Source of the DNA: Lachnospiraceae bacterium MD335
GTDB lineage: Bacteria > Bacillota > Clostridia > Lachnospirales > Lachnospiraceae
Length of the DNA: 64,000 bases
Reading direction: 5' to 3'
Assembly (NCBI GenBank): GCA_000403335.2
Contig: KE159628.1
Coordinates: 185,387-249,386 of the forward strand
A program made the position numbers and the translations under genes. Below, piece by piece: positions 57,938 through 64,000 of this stretch (position 1 is its first letter; each line of letters starts with the position of its first letter). The notes below the pieces were generated by a model. The model worked only from the letters and a program-made list of their open reading frames with translations. It was not told where the DNA came from and searched no databases.

Positions 57938-58930
57938 CTATCCCATATCTGCCTTTACGACATTCACAAGCTCCAGTCCCCTGTTCACTGCATCAGCATT
58001 CTTTAACGTCACATCCGCAATGGCACGTACCGCCTCCTTTGTAAAAAAGCCCATGTGTGAAGTCACAAGCACGTTCGGAAAGGTCATTAACCTTGCCAAA
58101 TTCTCATCTGCGATAATTTCATTCGAACAATCCTCGTAAAATACACCATTCTCCTCCTCATACACATCAATACCTACACCGGCGAATTTCTTTTTTAAAA
58201 GACCTTCGATCAAATCATCTGTCCTTATCAAATCTCCGCGTGAAGTATTAATCAGATACACATCGTTTTTCATCAGCTCAATCGTTTTTTCCTGTACAAT
58301 ATGTTTTGTCTCAGGCGTCAGCGGACAGTGCAGTGTCAGAACATCAGCGCGTCGGAACACATCTTCCTTGTCACAGTATTCTACATCCAGCGAACTGTTC
58401 GGATAAGGATCATACGCTATAATTTCCATGCCAAAGCCCCGCAAAATGTTAATCATCGCCTGGCCAATCTTCCCTGTACCGATAACGCCCGCCGTTTTCC
58501 CGTGCAAATCTGTTCCCATAAAACCATTGATGTTCATGTTAAAGTCTCTCGTTCTGGTGTAAGCACGATGCGTTTGTCTGTTGACAGTCAATAGCATCGC
58601 CATCGCAAATTCAGCAACCGCCTCCGGCGAATAACTTGGCACACGCAGCACCGGAATATTGTTACGCGCCGCCGCTTTAATATCCACATGATTAAATCCT
58701 GCGCTTCGAAGCAGCACCGCGCGCACTCCCATTGCGGCAATACTGTCAATCATCTCCTCGTTTAGATAATCATTTACGAAAATACAAAGCGCATCATGCC
58801 CTGCTGCCAGCGGAATGGTTTCCTCATTACAAGGTACTTCAAAAAAATGCAGCTCTATGCCATATTCGCGGCTTAACGGCTCAAAGAATATCTTGTCATA
58901 GGGCTTTGTTGAATAAAATGCAACTCTCAT
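57938..58930 (-). CDS. D-lactate dehydrogenase (D-isomer-specific 2-hydroxyacid dehydrogenase)
   Basis: The 330-residue enzyme reduces pyruvate to D-lactate with NADH, regenerating NAD+ in fermentation. Visible are the NAD-binding GVIGTGKIGQ (about 149-158), the Arg of NTSRGDLI, the Glu of DVYEEENG and the His of TSHMGFFT that form the catalytic set. The segment DVYEEENGVFYEDCSN matches LdhA-type D-lactate dehydrogenases rather than other 2-hydroxyacid dehydrogenases. GGAGG lies upstream of the ATG. A different 2-oxoacid substrate cannot be excluded from sequence. Confidence 0.9.
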   Translation of the reverse strand: MRVAFYSTKPYDKIFFEPLSREYGIELHFFEVPCNEETIPLAAGHDALCIFVNDYLNEEMIDSIAAMGVRAVLLRSAGFNHVDIKAAARNNIPVLRVPSYSPEAVAEFAMAMLLTVNRQTHRAYTRTRDFNMNINGFMGTDLHGKTAGVIGTGKIGQAMINILRGFGMEIIAYDPYPNSSLDVEYCDKEDVFRRADVLTLHCPLTPETKHIVQEKTIELMKNDVYLINTSRGDLIRTDDLIEGLLKKKFAGVGIDVYEEENGVFYEDCSNEIIADENLARLMTFPNVLVTSHMGFFTKEAVRAIADVTLKNADAVNRGLELVNVVKADMG

Positions 58931-59052
58931 ATCTATGCCTCCAAATTAATTAATAAAAAGTCTTTCTCTATTCTGTGCATTTTTTCGTTGTTTATGCCTG
59001 TTTTGGGCAAATAGAATAATTGTCTGACAATAGTATAGCATATATTTTTATA

Positions 59053-59083
59053 TAAAAAAAGCCCAATCGTAAAGATTAGGCTT
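59053..59083 (-). terminator. Intrinsic terminator after the HPr-like gene
   Basis: AAGCCCAATC (59059-59068) pairs with GATTAGGCTT (59074-59083) with one mismatch, and the minus strand continues with seven T. It lies 20 bases past the stop at 59103. Confidence 0.9.
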
Positions 59084-59102
59084 ATTATCCAAAAACAGTC
59101 TT

Positions 59103-59357
59103 TTATTGACATTGCAGAAATTTTTCAAGCGCGACCACTGCGTCATCCTCATCGTTCCCGTCAGCAGCGATTGTCACATTCATACCTTCAGAAGGATTAA
59201 AGGCGATAATTCCCATGATGCTTTTAGCATTGATTCTGTACTTGTCATATTCAAGTAATATTTCGCATCTATACTGGCTGGCAATCTGAACAATTTCAGC
59301 CAAAGGATGATCATACTTCTTATCAATGTCTTTTACCATAACTTCTTTCTTTAACAC
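59103..59357 (-). CDS. HPr-like protein lacking the phosphorylatable His15 (Crh-like)
   Basis: The 84-residue product matches HPr in length and fold pattern. Where HPr has GLHARPA, it reads KKYDHPL, so His15 is Tyr and Arg17 is His. It keeps the region of the regulatory Ser46, reading AKSIMGIIAF. This is the pattern of Crh in Bacillus, which cannot take phosphate from enzyme I but, phosphorylated on Ser46 by HPr kinase, acts in catabolite control with CcpA. The GTG start at 59357 is chosen because GGGAGG lies seven bases upstream and the N-terminus then aligns with HPr. It has its own promoter and terminator. A Crh-like role is inferred. Confidence 0.8.
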   Translation of the reverse strand: MLKKEVMVKDIDKKYDHPLAEIVQIASQYRCEILLEYDKYRINAKSIMGIIAFNPSEGMNVTIAADGNDEDDAVVALEKFLQCQ

Positions 59358-59413
59358 ACCAATTCCTCCCATTTGTAAGCAACCCGCTCATTATATAGTT
59401 CGCACTGACTATC

Positions 59414-59442
59414 AGTATCTGCTTTTTTTCGGAAAAAGTCAA
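59414..59442 (-). promoter_or_regulatory. Sigma-A-type promoter of the HPr-like gene
   Basis: On the minus strand TTGACT (59437-59442) and GATACT (59414-59419) are exactly 17 bases apart, about 56 bases upstream of the start codon. Confidence 0.75.
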
Positions 59443-59503
59443 TGTTTTTAATGGTAAAAAATTGTTATCCATATAAAAACCGTCTAATCCACTAAAAAAA
59501 GGG

Positions 59504-61927
59504 CTATTTTAAATATTTTATTAGTATTTTTTGCAAGAGATTCACATCAATCGGCTTGGTCATATAATCGTCAAACCCTAGTGCAATATACTCTTCCCGT
59601 GCACCTGCCATCGCATTTGCCGTAAGAACTACAATCGGCGTCGCATGACTCACGGAGCTTTCGGTGTCGCGAATATGACGCATCACCTGCTTTCCTCCAA
59701 TCTCTGGCATCATATCATCTGTAAGGATTAAATCAAATTTTTCCTTGTCAAGGCGGTTAATCGCTTCCTGCCCTCCGCCTGCCTTTGTAACCTCAATATC
59801 AAGCATCTCTAAAAGCGCGGCAATCACCTCAAGATTCATTTCATTATCATCCGCAACAAATACACGCTTACCTGCAAAATGCATCTCCTCCCGGCTGCTC
59901 TCCTGCTCCTTGCGCAGTTTCTCATCTGCCAGTGCCTCAAACCGTTTCTTATAGTCCCCTATCGGCTCATAAGCCGTAATCCGCTGCGGTATTTCCACAG
60001 TAAAAACAGATCCTTCGCCATAAACGCTGTCTACACTGATTTTTCCCTTCATTAAGGTCACAAGCTGCGCTGTAATGCTCAGCCCTAATCCCGTTCCCTC
60101 TATGGCCTTGTTTTTCTGCTGGTCGAGACGCGCAAACTCTTTAAAAAGCGTATCCTTTTCTTCTTCCTTGATACCCATACCGCTATCCGATACCCGTACA
60201 ATAATTACAATATTATCGTCATCAAGGTAGTTTGACACGGCCCGCATTCCTACACTGAGTTTAATCCAGCCCTCTTTTGTATATTTTACGGCATTCGTCA
60301 TCAGGTTGATAATCACCTGTTTGACGCGAATCTCGTCTCCGTAAAGCGCATCCGGTATGTTACCGTCCACCTCAATCTGAAGCTCAAGTCCTTTTGTATC
60401 CGCCCTGCCTTGTATCATAACGACAATATCATTCAGCAATGCGGAAAGCGAATATTCCGCATCAATAATGTCAATCTTTCCCGTTTCTATTTTGGAAAAG
60501 TCCAGTACATCATTGATAATTCCCAAAAGCGTATTCCCTGCATTTTGAATATTGTTCGAATATTGTTTCACGTTCTCATTTACCGCTTCACGCATAATCA
60601 ATTCATTCATTCCAAGAATTGCATTGAGCGGCGTACGGATTTCATGCGACATATGTGACAGAAAACGGCTTTTCTGCTCGTTTGCTTTCTCCGCCGCCTT
60701 CTTATCCCGTTCCATAAATATTTGGTCCGCCTCACACCGCATCTTATAAAGCTCATAGCGGCTTCTCACAACCCATGTCAGCATACACACGCTGAAAATT
60801 AAAAGTCCGTAACCGAAAATCACGGACGCCGGCATTGCAATACTATGCCAATATGCCGCAATTCCCGCCATAGCGCCGACAAATATGGCGCCGAATCCGC
60901 CTACGACCTCCGGTGCCGGCGTAATTTTCTCCTGTATGAAGCTGATAATGCATACGACAATGTCTGCAATAATCAACATATGTATACATGCAAAAAAATG
61001 AACCATATTATACGCAAACAGTACAAAACAGCTTACAGCTATGATACAGAGCACAACATTTATGAATACCAATGTCTCATATCGTTTATGTCCCGGAAAA
61101 AACGCATTCATCGTGAAAAGGATAAACGGAATCGGCAAAAGGATCAATGAAACAGAATGAAACCAGCTGACTACGCCTGTTCTTCCCACAAATATTTCCA
61201 TACAGCCCGAATCCGCAAAAAGATAAATCATCGCCAATCCTAAAAATAAAGAAAGCCAGTTAAGTGACCGCATATCGTGTAACTTTTCCGCCAAAATATG
61301 TGAGTGTGTTACAACCGTGTTCATAAGAATGATAAGGAACGCAGCAATGCATATACCCAGACTGTTTCCTGATTTTTGTATAATATATCTCGTCAGCGCA
61401 TACCGATCTCCGATTGCGTTAAACTGCATTCTGAAATAATCCCGCCCCTCAGAAGAAAGTTCAATTGTAATAATATCTCCTTCCTGTACGCCATCTACGG
61501 ACATTTGGTGAAGAAGGTATATTTGTTTTGCGTAGCTTCGGTATTTTTCTTCGTACATATTTTGATAAAGCAGCCTGTCATTGACATAGACCGAAACGTC
61601 TTGTGCCCTCACGCGAAAGCACATGTATTCGTCAACGTCCGGTGTATAGTCCATTACCTTTGTAATGACAGCTTTTCCGTCTGACGCTTTTATCCTTAAA
61701 TACCGCTCGCCCTGGGAAGTTACAAGCGTATTGTCTCCCGCATAATGCCAATTATCGCCAAACCATACATCATTATTTGCCAGCTCATTGAAATGATACT
61801 GCACAGGCGAGTCGATGCAGACCCATAGTGTAATGATAAATAATGCCATCAGAAATGCGCCGTATATCACATGCTTTATAAAACGCACATCCCATTTGTT
61901 ATTTATTTCACAAATTATTTTCCACAT
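59504..61927 (-). CDS. Hybrid sensor histidine kinase with C-terminal receiver
   Basis: The 807-residue product has a membrane segment (about 20-40), an extracytoplasmic region (about 42-185) and seven hydrophobic segments (about 190-400), in the manner of 7TMR-DISM sensors. A dimerisation domain follows with the H-box SHMSHEIRTPLNAILG. The ATPase domain has NLMTNAVKYT, DSGMGI and GTGLGLS. The receiver (about 685-805) keeps its phospho-acceptor Asp in DLILTDDMMPEIGG and the Lys of MTKPID. The kinase can thus autophosphorylate and pass phosphate to its own receiver. The signal is unknown. It starts 28 bases after the response regulator gene, in one operon. GGAG precedes the ATG by seven bases. 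Confidence 0.92.
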   Translation of the reverse strand: MWKIICEINNKWDVRFIKHVIYGAFLMALFIITLWVCIDSPVQYHFNELANNDVWFGDNWHYAGDNTLVTSQGERYLRIKASDGKAVITKVMDYTPDVDEYMCFRVRAQDVSVYVNDRLLYQNMYEEKYRSYAKQIYLLHQMSVDGVQEGDIITIELSSEGRDYFRMQFNAIGDRYALTRYIIQKSGNSLGICIAAFLIILMNTVVTHSHILAEKLHDMRSLNWLSLFLGLAMIYLFADSGCMEIFVGRTGVVSWFHSVSLILLPIPFILFTMNAFFPGHKRYETLVFINVVLCIIAVSCFVLFAYNMVHFFACIHMLIIADIVVCIISFIQEKITPAPEVVGGFGAIFVGAMAGIAAYWHSIAMPASVIFGYGLLIFSVCMLTWVVRSRYELYKMRCEADQIFMERDKKAAEKANEQKSRFLSHMSHEIRTPLNAILGMNELIMREAVNENVKQYSNNIQNAGNTLLGIINDVLDFSKIETGKIDIIDAEYSLSALLNDIVVMIQGRADTKGLELQIEVDGNIPDALYGDEIRVKQVIINLMTNAVKYTKEGWIKLSVGMRAVSNYLDDDNIVIIVRVSDSGMGIKEEEKDTLFKEFARLDQQKNKAIEGTGLGLSITAQLVTLMKGKISVDSVYGEGSVFTVEIPQRITAYEPIGDYKKRFEALADEKLRKEQESSREEMHFAGKRVFVADDNEMNLEVIAALLEMLDIEVTKAGGGQEAINRLDKEKFDLILTDDMMPEIGGKQVMRHIRDTESSVSHATPIVVLTANAMAGAREEYIALGFDDYMTKPIDVNLLQKILIKYLK

Positions 61928-61955
61928 AAACCTTCTCCGTCAAACATACTGTATT

Positions 61956-62687
61956 TTACATATCTTTATAGGCTGTCCACATATATCCGATGCCGAATAT
62001 CGTTTTAATATACCGGAACGCATGCAGCTTCTGCATCAATACCTGCACGGTCTCCGCAAGAATATCGCCGTCAATCTCTTTCCCAAGTTCCGCATTCAAG
62101 CGTTCCATAAGAGTATTTTTCTTGAGAACTACACCTCTGTTTTCAACAAGAAGCTTTAAAAGACACTGCTCCAAATCCCCAAGCATAATATTTTTTTCCT
62201 TATATTTGTACTCTTTATGGTCAAAATCAAATTCATATTTATCAATGTACACGGTCTTATCTCCCACCATAAATTCGGGGAATGCCACACCAAGCGCGTC
62301 AAATCGGGCACTGGAGCCGTCGTCAAATCGGGTATGCTTTTTTTGGAGCTGTGTGCCGACCTTTGCCTTTAAGACAATGGGATTAAACGGTTTTTTGATA
62401 TAATCCGCCACACCATATCCTCGCAATCCGTCCTCGTTAAGCTTTGTATCCTCAGCCAGTATCATAATTACAATAATACCCTCGCTGATATACTCCAGTA
62501 AATCAAGTCCGCTTCCGTCGGTCATCTTTTCGTCAACCAAAACAAGCGCCCATTCCTCACATTCCAGCATTGTGCGTGTCTTTTTTATCGTATCGCAGCT
62601 CATCGGATAATTGTTTGCGTCCGCAAAAACCCCCCTTAATTGAGATGCCAGCTCTGTATTACTCTCCGCTATCAAAATTCTGTCCAT
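61956..62687 (-). CDS. Response regulator with winged-helix output
   Basis: The 243-residue product has a receiver domain (about 1-115), with the phospho-acceptor Asp in LVLVDEKMTDGSG and the Lys in YIKKPFNP; the acidic pair at the start reads AESN rather than DD. Residues about 140-240 form an OmpR/PhoB-like winged helix, with KNIMLGDLEQCLLKLLVENRG and the wing IKTIFGIGYMW. It is encoded 28 bases before the hybrid kinase gene, its likely partner. ATG 62687 has AAGGA eight bases upstream. Its promoter overlaps a palindrome, suggesting autoregulation. Confidence 0.88.
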   Translation of the reverse strand: MDRILIAESNTELASQLRGVFADANNYPMSCDTIKKTRTMLECEEWALVLVDEKMTDGSGLDLLEYISEGIIVIMILAEDTKLNEDGLRGYGVADYIKKPFNPIVLKAKVGTQLQKKHTRFDDGSSARFDALGVAFPEFMVGDKTVYIDKYEFDFDHKEYKYKEKNIMLGDLEQCLLKLLVENRGVVLKKNTLMERLNAELGKEIDGDILAETVQVLMQKLHAFRYIKTIFGIGYMWTAYKDM

Positions 62688-62767
62688 ATGAAACGTCCTT
62701 CTTGTCATCGCAATTATTTGAAAAACCCCTAACCATTTTCTTCATAGTTAGAGATTTCACCATATAA

Positions 62768-62810
62768 ATTATATATCAATTTGCACAATTATTCAATTAT
62801 TTTGTGCAAA
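62768..62810 (-). promoter_or_regulatory. Promoter and overlapping palindrome of the response regulator-kinase operon
   Basis: On the minus strand TTGAAT (62791-62796) and TATAAT (62768-62773) are exactly 17 bases apart. A perfect inverted repeat, TTTGCACAA (62780-62788) and TTGTGCAAA (62802-62810), spans the -35 box. It could be an operator, or an end-of-transcript hairpin for spmB on the same strand. Confidence 0.7.
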
Positions 62811-62834
62811 AATGTCGAAGAGAACTGTTATTTT

Positions 62835-63356
62835 TTACAAGACTCCTGCAATAACAACACTTGCCACAAGACCGGCAAACGTAGAAAGCAGCGCTCCTGC
62901 AAGTGTCCAGCGCGTCTTTGTCACCTTTGCCGCCATAAAATACACGGACATTGTGTAAAATACAGTTTCCGTACTTGCAAGTGCAAGCGAGGTCACAAGA
63001 CCGGCAAACGAATCCGTTCCATATTCCTTGAAAATATCAAGCGCAAGACCGGTTGCCGCCGACGCCGAAAACAGCTTCACAATAAAGAGGGAAATCAGTT
63101 CATTTGGAAAGTCCGTAGTAAGGAGACTAACCAAATGCCCCATAATCCCCCCGATAAAATCCAAAAAGCCTGACGCGCGCAGCACGCCGACCGCAATCAT
63201 CAGACCGATTAATGTGGGGACAATGTCTATAACCGTTTTTATTCCGTCTTTTGCTCCCTTTGTAAAACATGCGTAAATATCCTTTTTTTGGGAAAGTCCC
63301 ATTGCGATGATATAAAAAACAAGTGCAGGAATCAGAATTGTTGACAAGTGTGCCAT
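62835..63356 (-). CDS. spmB: Spore maturation protein B
   Basis: SpmB works with SpmA in dehydration of the spore core. The 173-residue product has about five hydrophobic segments of the nucleoside-recognition/gate type, with KKDIYACFTKGAKDG near the start, IVPTLIGLMIAVGVLRASG, the loop NELISLFIVKLFSASAATG, and STETVFYTMSVYF. The length is normal. AAGGA precedes the ATG. spmA normally sits directly upstream, but the 285 bases upstream hold no gene on this strand, so spmB stands alone here. Its presence suggests that the organism forms spores. Confidence 0.92.
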   Translation of the reverse strand: MAHLSTILIPALVFYIIAMGLSQKKDIYACFTKGAKDGIKTVIDIVPTLIGLMIAVGVLRASGFLDFIGGIMGHLVSLLTTDFPNELISLFIVKLFSASAATGLALDIFKEYGTDSFAGLVTSLALASTETVFYTMSVYFMAAKVTKTRWTLAGALLSTFAGLVASVVIAGVL

Positions 63357-63507
63357 TCGGTTCGCATCCTTTTGACATGATAGAACTTAATCTATGTATA
63401 TTGCATTTGGAAACAGTTGATGTTTGTTAAATAAATATCAAAAACTCTTTTATTTGGTACTTTTGTCCTATATACTATATAGCTTTTTTCATATATGATG
63501 CTTTTTG

Positions 63508-63625
63508 TGGTATAAAATTGACAAGCATTATACCAGCGCCAGGCGAAGCAGGCGTGCCTCGCAAAGCGTACCTTCTTATGGGTGTTTCTGCCCGGTTCCC
63601 CTCTATTAGTATTCATTTAATTTTT
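63508..63625 (+). other. GC-rich structured leader upstream of the last gene
   Basis: An AT-rich stretch with a TATAAA box near 63510 gives way to a GC-rich segment with short complementary blocks (GCGAAGCAGGC near GCCTCGC; GGG-N8-CCC near 63580-63594). It could be a structured 5' leader of the regulator gene at 63642. It does not match a riboswitch class that I can name. Confidence 0.3.
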
Positions 63626-63641
63626 AAGGAGATGTTTTTGT

Positions 63642-64000
63642 ATGATTAACATTGGACTTTGTTTTGAAAACGACGCAGAGCTTTCATTTTTATATACGGA
63701 GCTTTGCAAGTGCTTTGACTTGCGCGGTGTTGATTACAATATCTGTTGTTACCACAATACCGCCGAGCTGCGGCGCGGCATTCAGCGTAAACGCCTTGAT
63801 TTATTCTTCTTTGATATTATGGGCGAGTATGGGCTAATCCGTATGGCAGCGCTCTCATTAAAGGAACTTAATCCACGGCTTGTCTCCGTCACATTTCAAA
63901 ACCGAAATTACATCAATCCCCCAAACGACATTCTCTTGGAGCCGCTCTATATCATCCCGAATAAGAGCCGAAAACAACTTTGGGCCTATGCCGTTCTCGC
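63642..64000 (+). CDS. Probable response regulator, N-terminal part (cut by window end)
   Basis: The visible 119 residues read as a receiver domain. INIGLCFENDAELSFLYTEL matches the first strand and helix of LytTR-type regulators, though the acidic pair is only partly kept. DLFFFDIMGEYGLIRMA places the phospho-acceptor Asp in FFFDIM. A Lys-containing fifth strand is not obvious before the end. AAGGAG lies ten bases before the ATG. The output domain, probably LytTR DNA-binding, is beyond the window, so the type is tentative. Confidence 0.65.
   Translation, partial: MINIGLCFENDAELSFLYTELCKCFDLRGVDYNICCYHNTAELRRGIQRKRLDLFFFDIMGEYGLIRMAALSLKELNPRLVSVTFQNRNYINPPNDILLEPLYIIPNKSRKQLWAYAVL

Noticed and set aside
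63540-63600. Possible c-di-GMP riboswitch, because of the CGCAAAGC word
   Set aside because: The surrounding conserved GEMM segments and tetraloop-receptor parts are missing.

Overview
The window looks like chromosomal DNA of a spore-forming, flagellated gut or rumen Firmicute, most likely Lachnospiraceae. The signs are a spore maturation protein (SpmB), a flagellin lysine methylase (FliB), ECF vitamin transporters of Firmicute type, a stand-alone MsmK-type sugar ABC ATPase, a Lachnospiraceae-type DUF6128 protein, AGGAGG-like ribosome binding sites throughout, and very large secreted pectinesterases. No rRNA, tRNA, CRISPR array, prophage or intact insertion sequence was seen. Most genes lie on the minus strand.

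Layout. 0.4-4.9 kb (+): a chemoreceptor, a lipoprotein with an FMN attachment motif and an unknown coiled-coil membrane protein form one operon. 4.9-12.3 kb (-): the biotin transporter BioY with a BirA-type operator, a palindrome-rich intergenic element, and a 2195-residue secreted surface protein with duplicated promoter-like repeats. 12.5-14.2 kb: an acetyltransferase, then (+) a SprA-like putative metalloprotease and a small Cys-rich protein. 14.2-19.6 kb (-): alpha-galactosidase followed 15 bases later by an EAL phosphodiesterase, and a membrane-dipeptidase-family gene. 19.8-22.9 kb (-): a flavin reductase-rubredoxin fusion, a decayed Rpn-type nuclease remnant and a diguanylate cyclase. 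23.1-35.4 kb (-): two related secreted pectinesterases of 911 and 3142 residues. 35.4-36.0 kb: non-coding DNA rich in hairpins. 36.0-39.2 kb (-): an AT-rich three-gene group with a RelA/SpoT-type alarmone synthetase, a SAMHD1/YwfO-type HD phosphohydrolase and a YwgA/Panacea-like protein. 39.3-42.3 kb (-): ProRS and an HD-GYP protein with a degenerate receiver. 42.4-44.9 kb: a structured repeat and possible small peptide, fliB (+), and thiT (-) under a TPP riboswitch. 44.9-50.9 kb (-): a second chemoreceptor, an aspartate-type aminotransferase, an AI-2E-family permease and a transglutaminase-like protein. 51.2 kb (+): an NrdG-type activase. 51.9-59.4 kb (-): DUF6128, a CdaR/PucR-type regulator, MsmK, a YesL-like protein, a tandem HD/HD-GYP protein, GNAT, D-lactate dehydrogenase and a Crh-like HPr. 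59.5-64 kb: a hybrid histidine kinase with its response regulator, spmB, and (+) the start of another response regulator cut by the window end.

Themes. Plant polysaccharide use links the pectinesterases, alpha-galactosidase, MsmK, YesL, the CdaR-type regulator and D-lactate dehydrogenase. Cyclic-di-GMP turnover is represented by one cyclase, one EAL protein and two HD-GYP-type proteins, beside two chemoreceptors and a flagellin-modifying enzyme. The best candidate for an undescribed system is the alarmone synthetase / HD hydrolase / YwgA-like group at 36.0-39.2 kb. The best non-coding signals are a two-copy structured repeat with compensatory base changes and an over-represented palindrome, TGACAC-N3-TGTCA, lying inside genes.
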